A DNA stretch of 64,000 nucleotides from Streptomyces globisporus (GTDB lineage Bacteria > Actinomycetota > Actinomycetes > Streptomycetales > Streptomycetaceae). This document shows, piece by piece, positions 1 through 10,100 of the stretch (the stretch's first letter is position 1; each line of letters begins with the position of its first letter). Position numbers and translations under genes: made by a program. Under the pieces are notes generated by a model. That model was not told where the DNA came from. It was given only the letters and a program-made list of their open reading frames with translations, and ran no database searches. The stretch covers positions 248,001 through 312,000 of the forward strand of contig BMTG01000006.1 in assembly GCA_014649555.1 (NCBI GenBank), written 5' to 3'.

Positions 1-662
1 AGCTCTGCACCAGCCCCCAGAACATCCTGATCCCGCGGGCCGGCATCCGAACCGACCTGGGGCGCAAGGGACATCTCGACGTGGTCGCCGACCTCGCCGC
101 CGCGGTGACCCGGCTGCTCACCGACGACGCGTTCGCCTGCGACCTGCTCGGGGCGCTCTGCGGGCCGGCGGAGGCCGCGTCCGCGGAACTGGCCGCCTCC
201 GGCGCCCTCGGCCCGGTCGTCCTGGCCGGCCGCACCGTGCACCACCCCCGCCACCCCCGTGCCACCGTCCGCACCCCGACCCTCGTCGCGCTGGACGCGG
301 CACGACCGCAGGACCGGGCCGCACTGGCACACGCCCGGCCCGGCCCCGTCTTCTTCACCGTGGCGGTCGACTCGGCCGACGACGGCATCGCCCTGCTGCA
401 CACCACCGCCACCACCGCCGGATCGCTCTCGGCCGGAGCCTGGACGGCGTCCGAGCAGGTGGAGCACGCGGTGACCCGAGCCTGCGCGGACGCCGGAGTG
501 ATGCTCTCCCTCGGCATGACCGGCGACTGGTACCTGACCCAGAGCGCCGTCTACTCCGATCTGCACGGCACCGGAGCCAACCCGGCGTCCGACCACGCCT
601 TCTGCGACGGCGCGTTCGTGGCACGCAGATTCCGCACGGTCGAGGTCCGCCGCCGTGTATGA
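1..662 (+). CDS. PaaN-like aldehyde dehydrogenase, C-terminal part (cut by window edge)
   Basis: The open frame enters from the left edge with no start, so only the last 220 or so residues are present. Right at the edge is LCTSPQN, which fits the catalytic-cysteine segment of the PaaN branch of the aldehyde dehydrogenase superfamily (CTxPQN). Known members oxidise ring-opened phenylacetate-type semialdehydes, and relatives occur in actinobacterial natural-product clusters. The remainder is the usual C-terminal alpha/beta part, ending SDHAFCDGAFVARR. The stop lies 61 bases before the best start of the LuxR-type gene, so both may be read together. Whether this gene serves the neighbouring NRPS operon, which is on the other strand, is unknown. 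Confidence 0.7.
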   Translation, partial: LCTSPQNILIPRAGIRTDLGRKGHLDVVADLAAAVTRLLTDDAFACDLLGALCGPAEAASAELAASGALGPVVLAGRTVHHPRHPRATVRTPTLVALDAARPQDRAALAHARPGPVFFTVAVDSADDGIALLHTTATTAGSLSAGAWTASEQVEHAVTRACADAGVMLSLGMTGDWYLTQSAVYSDLHGTGANPASDHAFCDGAFVARRFRTVEVRRRV

Positions 663-723
663 CCGGACCGCACACGCGCAGCCGCGACGGGAACCAGCCG
701 ACGATCCGAGAAAGAGGACCCAC

Positions 724-2019
724 GTGCCACGTGCCCCGTTCGACCTGCCGTTCAGGGGCCGGGACGACGAACTGTCCCGCGTCCGCCGTGTGCTCGACCA
801 CGCGGCACGCGGCGGCAACGCTCTCCTGGTGGTCGAAGGACCACCGGGGACCGGCAAGTCCCGCCTGCTGCAGGCCTGCGCCCAGGAAGCGGTCCGGCGC
901 GGCTTCCGCGTCCCCGACGAGACCTGCGTGCGCCGCCAACTGCCCTCCCTGGGACGGTGCAAGGTGCCGGGCGTCGGACGCACCGGCCGGACAGGCCGCC
1001 CGGGGCTGCGCCGCATGCCCGTCCTCGTTCTGATCGACGAGGCGGACCACCTGGGCGCCGACGCCGTGGACGCCCTGCTCGCGCGTGGCGCCGCGCCGCA
1101 CGGAGTGCCCACCGTGTGGGCCCTCGCCCACCGGTCCGGGCGCACCTGCGAGAGCCTGGCCGCCGTGCTCTCCACCCGCTGCGGATACGTGGAGCGGCTC
1201 ACGCTCGGCGCGCTCGCCCCCGGCGTCATCACCGCCCTGGCCACCGGGGCCCTCGGAGCGCCCCCGTCGCCGTCGCTGCGACAGCTGATCGAGAAGGCGG
1301 GCGGCCACCCCCGGATCACCGCCGAACTGCTGCTCGGACTCCAGGAGGAGGGCGCGGTCGAGACCGGCTCGGGCCTGGCCCACCCCACGTCCACCCGGCT
1401 GCCGGAACGGCTCCACCGCCGGATCGAGGAGACCATGGCCTGCTACTCGCGGGCCTGCTGCCAGCTCCTCAGCGTCGCCGCCGTGCTGGGCCGGGAACTG
1501 GACTACGAGATCCTCGCGCCGATGCTCCGCACCGCCCCCTCCGCGCTGATCCCGCTCGCCGAGGAGGCCTGTGCGATGGGCGCGGTGACCGGCGACGGCG
1601 GACGGACGGTGTTCCGCAACGAGCTGATGCGGGAGATCCTCGCCGAGGCCGTCCCGGCCGCGCTCCAGCGGGTGCTGCGCCGGGAGGCGGAGGCGCTGCG
1701 CACGGCACGGGCCGCGGGACTCCCCGCGCCCGGTCCCGCCGGGACCACGGCCCCGGCACCGGCCGAACCACCGGAGGCGACGGCGTGGGACCTGCTGAAC
1801 GACCGGCAGGCCGCCGTGGTCCGGCTGGTCAAGGCGGGCCTGACCAACCAGCAGATCGCCCGCCGGCTCGATGTCTCGCCGCACACCGTCAACTACCACC
1901 TGCGCAGGCTCTTCCGGAGTTTCGGCGTGCGTTCACGGATCGATCTGCTCAGCGCGGTCGAGCAGCGCGTCCTGCCCGGCCGTGCTGTCCCGGCCGGTAC
2001 CCGGTACGTCCGGTCGTGA
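724..2019 (+). CDS. Short ATPase-LuxR family transcriptional regulator (probable pathway regulator)
   Basis: A 431-residue protein with an N-terminal AAA/STAND-type ATPase and a C-terminal LuxR DNA-binding domain. Walker A GPPGTGKS is at about residues 39-46 and a Walker B-like LVLIDEAD near 101-108. The helix-turn-helix (LTNQQIARRLDVSPHTVNYHLRRLF) occupies about 370-395. I chose GTG 724 because AAAGAGGA lies at 711-718; an in-frame GTG at 655 overlaps the upstream gene but lacks a good ribosome site. Typical LAL regulators have about 900 residues, so this one lacks the long TPR-like middle. It ends 70 bases from the convergent NRPS operon and is the obvious candidate to control it; that is inference. 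Confidence 0.85.
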   Translation: MPRAPFDLPFRGRDDELSRVRRVLDHAARGGNALLVVEGPPGTGKSRLLQACAQEAVRRGFRVPDETCVRRQLPSLGRCKVPGVGRTGRTGRPGLRRMPVLVLIDEADHLGADAVDALLARGAAPHGVPTVWALAHRSGRTCESLAAVLSTRCGYVERLTLGALAPGVITALATGALGAPPSPSLRQLIEKAGGHPRITAELLLGLQEEGAVETGSGLAHPTSTRLPERLHRRIEETMACYSRACCQLLSVAAVLGRELDYEILAPMLRTAPSALIPLAEEACAMGAVTGDGGRTVFRNELMREILAEAVPAALQRVLRREAEALRTARAAGLPAPGPAGTTAPAPAEPPEATAWDLLNDRQAAVVRLVKAGLTNQQIARRLDVSPHTVNYHLRRLFRSFGVRSRIDLLSAVEQRVLPGRAVPAGTRYVRS

Positions 2020-2088
2020 CGGCCGCGCACGCGGCGCGCCGGGCCGCCGCCCGCTCATCGCGGACGGCGGCCCGGCAGGTTGGACCGG

Positions 2089-2970
2089 TCAGGCGGTGAG
2101 CGGCCGCAGATAGCGGTCCAGCACCGGATCCGGCAGGACCCGGGCCAGGGCCCCGGCCCGGCGGGCATCGTCCCCGACCCGGTAGCGCGACCGGGGCCGC
2201 GCCGCCGTGAGGGCTCTCACCACCGCCGCGGCGAAGTCCTCGGGCCGGGTCCCGCTTCCCGCGGCCCCCGCCTCGTTCTGCCGCAGGAACCGCAGGAACG
2301 GCGCCCGGTACAGCTCCGCGACCTCACTCCCCACACCGGCCAGAGCCGCCTCGCCGCCCGTCGACACCTTGCTCCAGATAGGCGTCATGATCGCGCCCGG
2401 CTGCACCACGCTCACCCCGATGCCCTGGGACCGCAGCTCCCGGCGCAGCACATCGGTCAGAGCCTCCTTGGCGAACTGCGCGGCCGCATAGGCGCCCATG
2501 AAGGGCAGCGCGATGCTGCCCAGGCCCGAGGTGACATTGACGATCCGGCCCCGGCTGCGCCGCAGATCCGGCAGGAACGCCTGGGTGACCGCGAGCTGGC
2601 CCACCACATTGGTGTCGAGCTGCTGCCGCAGCCGCTCCGGGTCCACGCACTCCAGTGGGCCCGAGACACAGATCCCGGCGTTGTTGACCAGCCCCCACAG
2701 CGGCCGGCCGTCGCCGAGCGAGGCGATCTCCTCGGCCGCCGAGGCGATCGATACCCGGTCCGTGACGTCGACACGTACCGCGGTGATCCGGCCGAGCCCC
2801 GACCGCCCGGCCAGCGCCTCGCCGTCCGCCTCTTTCCGTACGCCGGCGAAGACGCTGAACCCGGCCCGCTCCAGCCGCAGCGCACATGCCTCGCCCAGCC
2901 CCGACGAGGCGCCCGTGACCAGCACGGACCGGCCGTTCGGCGTGACGGGGAGCCTTCTAACGGCCGGCAT
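2089..2970 (-). CDS. Short-chain dehydrogenase/reductase with Gln in place of the catalytic Lys
   Basis: A 293-residue classical SDR. The cofactor motif TGASSGLG is at 19-26, NNAG at 96-99, the active-site Asn is N121 and the Ser is S148. Tyr161 begins what should be YxxxK, but the sequence reads YAAAQ, so residue 165 is Gln; the codon is CAG on the coding strand. Loss of this lysine normally cripples hydride-transfer catalysis, so the protein may be slow, use a nearby lysine (K168), or act as a non-redox or binding protein. It is the last gene of the NRPS operon and its start overlaps the monooxygenase stop by 14 bases, which implies translational coupling and a role in tailoring the same product. 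Confidence 0.9.
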   Translation of the reverse strand: MPAVRRLPVTPNGRSVLVTGASSGLGEACALRLERAGFSVFAGVRKEADGEALAGRSGLGRITAVRVDVTDRVSIASAAEEIASLGDGRPLWGLVNNAGICVSGPLECVDPERLRQQLDTNVVGQLAVTQAFLPDLRRSRGRIVNVTSGLGSIALPFMGAYAAAQFAKEALTDVLRRELRSQGIGVSVVQPGAIMTPIWSKVSTGGEAALAGVGSEVAELYRAPFLRFLRQNEAGAAGSGTRPEDFAAAVVRALTAARPRSRYRVGDDARRAGALARVLPDPVLDRYLRPLTA

Positions 2971-4162
2971 GGGCGTCCTCCGGTGCGGTCCGGTTCCCGG
3001 GGAAGGTGAGCGCGCCTTCCAGGATGGCCGTGAGCCGCCCGGTGGGCAGGAACCTGAAGTAGGCGTCCCTGACCGGCCGCCGGACCGGGTTCACCGACTG
3101 CTCGAAGGTACTGATGGAGCGTGAGGCGGCCACCATGCCCCGGGTGCGCTCGCGGCGTTCGTCCTCGTACCGGCGCAGCGCCACCGTGCTGTCGGAGCTC
3201 CCCGCGAGATGACGGGCGAGGACGACGGCGTCCTCGATCGCCATGCAGGAGCCCTGCCCCAGGCTGGTCAGCATCGGGTGGGCCGCGTCGCCCAGCAGGG
3301 TCACCGGACCCCGGCCCCACTGCTCCAGGAAGGCCCGGTCACGCGAGGGGACGGCCAGGATCGACTCCTGCGGGGTCTGCGCGATGGCCTGCTGGACCTC
3401 CTCGGCCCACCCGGCGAAGGCGCGCCGCACATCCTCCTTGCCGCCCTGCCAGTCGTGCGACTCCTCGGTGGGCATGTTCTTCGTACCCCACCAGTACAGC
3501 GTGCCGTCGCCCATGTCGACCAGGCCGAACCGCTGTCCGCTGCCCCAGAAGTGCGTCACCGAGCCCGGTGTGAAGTTCGGGTGATCGAACGGGACGAGCG
3601 CCAGCCAGCAGATGTAGCCGCTGTCCTGGGAGGGTTCGTCGCCCGGGCCGGTCAGCTGGCGCCGTACGGCCGAGTTGAAGCCGTCCGCGCCGATGAGTAC
3701 GTCGCCGTCGGCCCGGGAGCCGTCGGTGAAGTGCACGCTCACCCCGCCCCCGGGAGGGTCCGGGTCGAAGCGCTCCGCCTGCGCCCCCAGCACGACGGGA
3801 ATACCCTCGGCCGCCTCCAGCAGGGCCGCCTGGAGCGCGGAACGGGTGATCAGGACGCTCGGCACCCCGAGCCGCCCGATGATCTCGGGGAAGGGGAACT
3901 CCCGGATCAGCCGTCCCCTCGACGTCTTCACCCGGTACGACTCCAGGACCTGGCCGCGCTTCTCCAGACCGAGGTCGATCCCGGCGGAGTCCAGGGCGGC
4001 CAGCGCGTTGCTCATCACCGAGAGGCCCGAGCCTGCCGCGCCGAGCTCGGCCGCCCGCTCGTACACCTCGACGTCCAGTCCGGCCCGGCGCAGGGCCACG
4101 GCGGCCGTCAGACCGCCGATGCCCGCACCGATCACGATCGCCTTGCGGCGCGCTTGCGTCAT
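2957..4162 (-). CDS. FAD-dependent monooxygenase, candidate pyrrolizidine-forming oxygenase
   Basis: A 401-residue class A flavoprotein hydroxylase of the UbiH/PHBH type. The FAD-binding GAGIGG is at 12-17, and the second FAD motif GDAAHPM is near residue 292. A conserved GADGFNS (DG motif) lies between them. The start sits one base after the NRPS stop (TGACATG), so the two are co-translated. In known Ser-Pro or Thr-Pro bimodular NRPS systems (PxaA/PxaB, LgnD/LgnC, BraB/BraC) the partner flavin monooxygenase performs a Baeyer-Villiger-type oxidation of the released bicycle and so contracts the ring. The same job is inferred here from context and family, not shown by the sequence alone. Confidence 0.88.
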   Translation of the reverse strand: MTQARRKAIVIGAGIGGLTAAVALRRAGLDVEVYERAAELGAAGSGLSVMSNALAALDSAGIDLGLEKRGQVLESYRVKTSRGRLIREFPFPEIIGRLGVPSVLITRSALQAALLEAAEGIPVVLGAQAERFDPDPPGGGVSVHFTDGSRADGDVLIGADGFNSAVRRQLTGPGDEPSQDSGYICWLALVPFDHPNFTPGSVTHFWGSGQRFGLVDMGDGTLYWWGTKNMPTEESHDWQGGKEDVRRAFAGWAEEVQQAIAQTPQESILAVPSRDRAFLEQWGRGPVTLLGDAAHPMLTSLGQGSCMAIEDAVVLARHLAGSSDSTVALRRYEDERRERTRGMVAASRSISTFEQSVNPVRRPVRDAYFRFLPTGRLTAILEGALTFPGNRTAPEDAHAGR

Positions 4163-4163
4163 G

Positions 4164-7100
4164 TCACTCTCCGATCAGTTCGGTGACGACCTGGGCGAGG
4201 TGGGCCACATGGGGCTCCTCCATGATCGTCAGGTGGTCGCCGGGCACGTCGATGACGGTCAGTTCACCGCGGGTCCGCTCCCGCCAGCCGTTCGCCGGGT
4301 CCCGGTGCAGGGACTCGATGGCCGTGTGCATCGAGTCCAGGACCTCGGGCAGCGGCTCGGACGCGTGCACCAGCGTCATGTCCTGGTCGACCGGTGCGGG
4401 CCGGTAGGCGAAGGCGGCCCGCCAGTTGGCCTCGTACACATGGAAGAGCCGCCGCACCACCGCCCCCGTACTGCCCGCCGGCAGCACACCCTCCTCGACG
4501 GCGAGCCGGGCGATGAAGCCGAACTTCTCCTCCAGCGTCCCGAGCCCGGACGGAATGGCCTCCAGCGGGGAGTCGCCGCCGCGCTGGAGCCACAGCAGCT
4601 CCCAGAAGAACCAGCCCAGCAGGGCGTCGTCGTCGGTGGTCAGCCGCCGTCCGGGGTTGAGTGCGGTGGTGTCCAGCAGCACGAGACGCGCCACCTCCTG
4701 TCCCGCGGAACGCAGTTGACGGGCCATCTCGAAGGCGACGAACCCGCCGAAGGACCAGCCGCCGATGACGTACGGGCCCTCGGGCTGCACCCGGCGGACG
4801 GCCTCGACGTATCCGGCCGCGATCTCCTCCACGCTGCGCAGCGGCTCGGTCCCCGCGTCGACCCCGGCCGCCTGGAGCGCGTACAGCGGCTGGTCGTCGC
4901 GCAGGTACTTGGCGAACCGGACGTAGCACAGGACGTTGCCGCCCATCGGATGCACGAAGAACGCGGGCCGCCGGTCGCCGCCGGACCGGATCGGCACCAG
5001 CGGGTCGAACTCCGCGCTCACCCCGCCCGACCGCAGCCGATCGGCGAGCTGGGCCACCGTGGGCGCCGAGATGAACTCCGAGAGGGGGACGGTCACTCCG
5101 TACCGCTGCTCGATGAGGACCACCAGCCGCATCGCCGTCAGCGAGGTGCCGCCGAGGTCGAAGATGTTGTCGTGGACCCCGGGCACCGGCAACTGGAGCA
5201 GTTCGCCGAGGAGTTCGGCCAGCGCGTGCTCGTACGCGTCGCGCGGCGGTGTGTTGTCGCCCGCCCGGCCCGCGGTCAGGGTGATGCGGCGCAGGGAGGC
5301 GTCGTCGCGCTTGCCGCTCGGGGTGAGCGGAAGCTCGGGCAGCCACTCGTAGTGCGAGGGCAGCATGTAGTCCGGCAGCACGGTGCGCAGTTGCTTGCCG
5401 AGCTGACCCAGATCGGTGTGCTCGCGCTCGCCCACCAGGAACGCGGCCAGGAAGGAGTCGTTGCCCTCGCGCCGCCGTGCGACCACCGCCACCTCGGCGA
5501 GCCCGGGGTGATCGGCGCCGAACCGCGCCACGGCGAGCTCCACCTCGGCCGGCTCCACCCGGAAGCCGCGCACCTTCACCTGGGCGTCGGCCCGCCCGAG
5601 GCAGACCACCGAACCGTCGGGCAGCACCACCCCGAGGTCGCCGGTGCGGTAGAGGCGGCGGCCCGGCGTGCCGTCGGGATGCGGTACGAAGCGCTCGGCG
5701 GTCAGCTCCGGCTGGTGGAGGTATCCGTCGGCCAGGCAGACGCCACCGAGGTGGATCTCGCCCTTGACGCCCGCGGGGACCGGCCGCAGCTCCGCGTCCA
5801 GGACCAGCACCTGCGATCCGGGCACCGCCTTCCCGATCGGCGGCAGCGGCGGCCACGACGCGGGATCACCCGTCATCGTGTGACGCGTCACCACATGCGA
5901 TTCGGTGGGGCCGTACTGGTTCTCCAGCAGCACCCCCGGCAGCGCCGCGCACAGCCGCCGGATCTCCGGCGTGACGCGCAACTGCTCCCCGGAGGAGATC
6001 AGCGTCGTCAGGGCGCGGGGGACGAGTCCGAGAGCATCGGCCGTCTCCGCGAGCTGCTGGAGGGCGACGTAGGGCAGAAACAGCCGCTCCACCCGCTCCC
6101 GGTCCAGCAGCCGCAGCAGCGCGGGCAGATCGCGCCGCTCGGCGCCCGAGAGCAGCAGAAGGGTGCCGCCACCGCACAGTGTGGAGAAGATCTCCTGGAA
6201 GGAGACGTCGAAGCTCAGCGGCGCGTACTGCACGGTCGTCGCACCGACCGCCCCGCTCGGAACGTCGTTCTGCCAGGCGATCAGCTGGGCCAGCGAGCGG
6301 TGCGGCATCGCCACGCCCTTGGGCCGGCCGGTGGAGCCGGAGGTGAAGAGGACGTAGGCGGTGCTCGTCGGTGAGATGGCGGGCAGCGGTACGCCGTCGG
6401 ACGCCCCGGCGCCGCCCGGCGTGGCCAGGGCGGCGTCCGCGAGCAGGACGGGCACCCCCTCGGGGAGCAGCTCGCTCTGCGTCCGCTGTGCGACCACCCG
6501 GAGGGGACGGGCCTGCTCCAGCATCGCCGCGAGCCGTTCCTGCGGGTAGTCGGTGTCCAGCGGCAGCGCGGCGGCCCCCGCCTTCAGCACACCCAGGATC
6601 ACGGCGACGGTCTCGGGGGAGCGGTCCATGGCGATGCCGACGCTGTCACCGGCGCTCGCCCCGAGCGCGAGCAGCCGGTGCGCCACCCGGTCGGACGCCC
6701 GGCCGAGGTCGGCGTACGTCCAGCGATCGTCGCCGAAGACCAGCGCGACCGCGTCCGGAGCCTTCTCCACCTGTTCCCGTACGGCGGTGACCACATCGGC
6801 CGGTGCGGCGGGGGCCCCGGCCGGCACGGGCGCCAGGTCGGGGGCCCCGGCCCGCAGCGCGGTGTCCGGGCGCTCGTGGGGGTGGTGGGCGAGCGTGTCC
6901 AGGACCGTCAGGAACCGGTCGGCGTACAGCGTGGCCTGGCCCGGGGTGAAGACGCTGCCCCGGTAGTCCATCCGCAGCCCGAGATGTCCGTCCGCCGGGT
7001 CGGCCACCGCGTTGACCAGCAGGCTGAAGTTGGTCTCCTCCCAGGCGTGGAAGGCGTCCATCCGCACACCGGGGAGGGCGAGAACGGGGGAGAGCTGCCG

Positions 7101-10100
7101 GAAGTGGATGTAGTTGAACGCGGTGTCCAGCACCGTGACGCCCAGCTCCTCCTGGACGGCGCTGAGAGGGTGGCGCCGGTGCGGGTGGCTCCGCTGCTCC
7201 TGGCGGAACGTTTCGCGGGCCACGTCGAGCAGGCTCTCCCGGCCGGTGTCCAGGCGCACCGGCAGCGTGTTGAGGAACAGCCCCACGATGCGCTCCGCGC
7301 CCTCCGCGTCCGGTCGGCCATGGGTGACGAGGCCGGTCGTGACATCGGTGGTGCCGGTGAACAGACCGAGGGTCAGGCAGTGGGCGGCGAACAGCACCGA
7401 CTTGACGGGCAGGGCGTGCTCCCGCGCGAACTCCTCCACGGCCGAAGCCAGTTCACCCGGCAGGTCGATCCGTCGTGTGATGAGTCCCTCGCTGCCGGGG
7501 GCCTCGTGCGGGCGGAAGCCGTCGAACTGGGGGAGTGCGGAGCCCTCCAGATACCGCGACCAGTAGGCCCGGCTCTCCGCGGACTCCAACGACGCGCGTT
7601 CGGCCGCCACATGACCGGCCGCCGAGGGCAGTTCGACGGCCGGGACCGCACCGATCCCCGCCCCGGTCAGGTGCAGATGGTCCTGGAGCAGCTCACTGAC
7701 GGCGTTCGCCACGCTGCCGCCGTCCAGCAGCGCGTGGTGGAAGTTGAGGACCAGCTCCACGCTGTCGTCCGCCAGCACATAGGCCCGGAAGTGGTGGAGC
7801 GGGGCGTCGGTGAAGACGTACGGGTGGTAGCGCCGTTCGGCGACGTACGCCGCCATCTCCTCGCGCGCCGCCTGCTGCGGCAGCCCTCGCAGGTCGCGGA
7901 CGGAGAGCGCGCCCTCCACCGTGTCGTGCACCAGCTGCAACGGCTCGGAGAAGGTCCCCAGGTCGAAGGAGGAGCGCAGCGCGGGGTGGCGGGCGACCAG
8001 CCGGTCGAAGGCCGAGCGGAACGCTTCCTCCTGCCACGGAAGGGTCAGCGAGTACTGGAAGACGTCGCGGTAGACGGCGGAGGTCTCCTCGGTGCGGCTG
8101 TGGTAGATCAGGCCGAGCTGGAGGCGGGAGAGCGGCTGCGCGTCCTCGATGCCGGGCGTTCCCTCCAGCCGGGCCACATCGACCCGGGAGACCAGCGCGA
8201 ACGGCTCGTACCCGCCCGGCGGCGGCGCGGCCGGACCCTCGGTGACCACCGCGGCCAGCCCGGCGACCGTCGGGTTGCGGACGAGGTCGGAGAGCGAGAA
8301 GTGCAGCCCCTGCTTCTCCGCCGCGGCGCGCAGCCGCAGCATCTGGATCGAATCACCGCCCAGCGCGTAGTAGTTGTCGTGGACGCCGACCTCGGCCACG
8401 TCCAGGAGCTCGGCCCACACCAGCGCCAGCCGCCGCTCGGTGTCATTGCGCGGAGCGGCCGCGGAGCGTGGTGAGGCGCCCGTCACCGTCGGCTCCGGCA
8501 GTGCGCGCCGATCGGCCTTGCCGTTCGGGGTGAGCGGCACCTCGTCGATCCGTACGAAGTGCGCGGGGACCATGTAACCGGGCAGCGTCGCGGCCAGGGC
8601 GGCCCGCAACGAGGCGTCGTCCAGCGGGAGATCGGCGACGTAGTAGCCGACCAGATAGGTGGAGCGGTCCGCCGAGTCACGGTCCACGACGATCGCGTCC
8701 CGGACTCCGTCCACGGTGGCCAGCGCGCTCTGCACCTCGCCGAGTTCCACCCGGTTGCCGCGGATCTTGACCTGTCCGTCGATCCGGCCCAGGTACTCCA
8801 GCGTTCCGTCGGACAGCAGCCGCGCCAGGTCACCCGTCCGGTAGAGCCGCCCTTCGGCGGCGAAGGGATCGGCGACGAACTTCTCGGCCGTCAGCTCCTC
8901 GCGGCCGAGATAGCCGCGGGCCACCTGCACCCCTCCGACGCACAGCTCGCCCGCCAGCCCCGCCGGCTGCGGGGCCCCGGCCGGGTCGAGGACGTGGAGC
9001 CGGGTGTTGTCGACGGGACGGCCGATCGGCACCCGGTGCTGCGGAGCCCCGGCCGGATCGCCGGGCAGGTCCTGGTAGGAGACGTCCACCGTGGCTTCGG
9101 TCGGCCCGTAGAGATTGACCAGCAGCGGACCGGAGCCGGCGGCGTACGCGCCGAAGACCCGGTGGAACTGGTCCACCCGGGCCGGAGGCAGCGCCTCGCC
9201 GCTGCAGAAGACCCGGCGCAGCGAAGCCGCGTCGGCGCGCAGGGCCGGACTCTCCTCCAGCAGATCGAGGAAGGGGCCGAGCATGGACGGCACGAAGTGC
9301 AGGGTGGTGACCCGGCGCGAGCGCACGGTCCGCAGGATGTCCCGCGGGTCCTTCTCGCCGTCGACCGGCAGCAGCGCCACGGACGCGCCCTCGGCCGCCC
9401 ACCAGAACAGCTCCCACACCGACACGTCGAAGGAGATCGGGGTCTTCTGGAGCAGGACGTCGTCCGCGCCGATCGGATAGCGCCGCTGCATCCAGGCCAG
9501 CCGGTTGACCACCGAGCGGTGCTCGACCATGACCCCCTTGGGCCGGCCGGTCGATCCGGACGTGTAGATGACGTACGCGAGGTGGTGCGGGCCCGCCGCC
9601 GGCTCCACCGGACCCGACGGCCCGCGCAGCAGCTCCCGCACGGTCAGCACCACAACGGACGGGTCCAGACCCGACGGGGGCGTCTCGCCCGACGTCAGGA
9701 CGACGCTCGCCCGGCTGTCCTCCAGCAGGAAGGAGATCCGCTCCTGCGGGTATCCGGGGTCGACGGGCACATACGCACCGCCCGCTTTCAGTACGCCGAG
9801 GAGCGCGGCCGGCAGGTCCGGCCCGCGCCGCATCAGCACGGCCACGCGGTCGTCGGGGCCCACGCCCCGGGCCCGTAAGGCGCGGGCGATCTGATTGGCC
9901 CGCGCGTCCAGGGTCGCGAAGTCGATCCGCTCCCCGGTGGCCTCGTCCACGACCGCCGTACGGCCGGGGTGCACCGCCGCCCGCTCCTCGAACAGCTCGT
10001 GCAGGGTGCGGTCCGTACGGTGGGCGACGTCGGGCCCGCGGGCAGCCCGTGCGAGCTCGCCCCGTTCCTCCTCGCCGATCAGGGGAAGCGTGAGGGCGGG

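Noticed and set aside
3675-6374. A 899-residue open frame opposite the NRPS gene
   Set aside because: It is Arg/Gly/Pro/His-rich with no domain resemblance. Long antisense frames are expected in DNA with over 70 percent GC, and the NRPS frame is beyond doubt.
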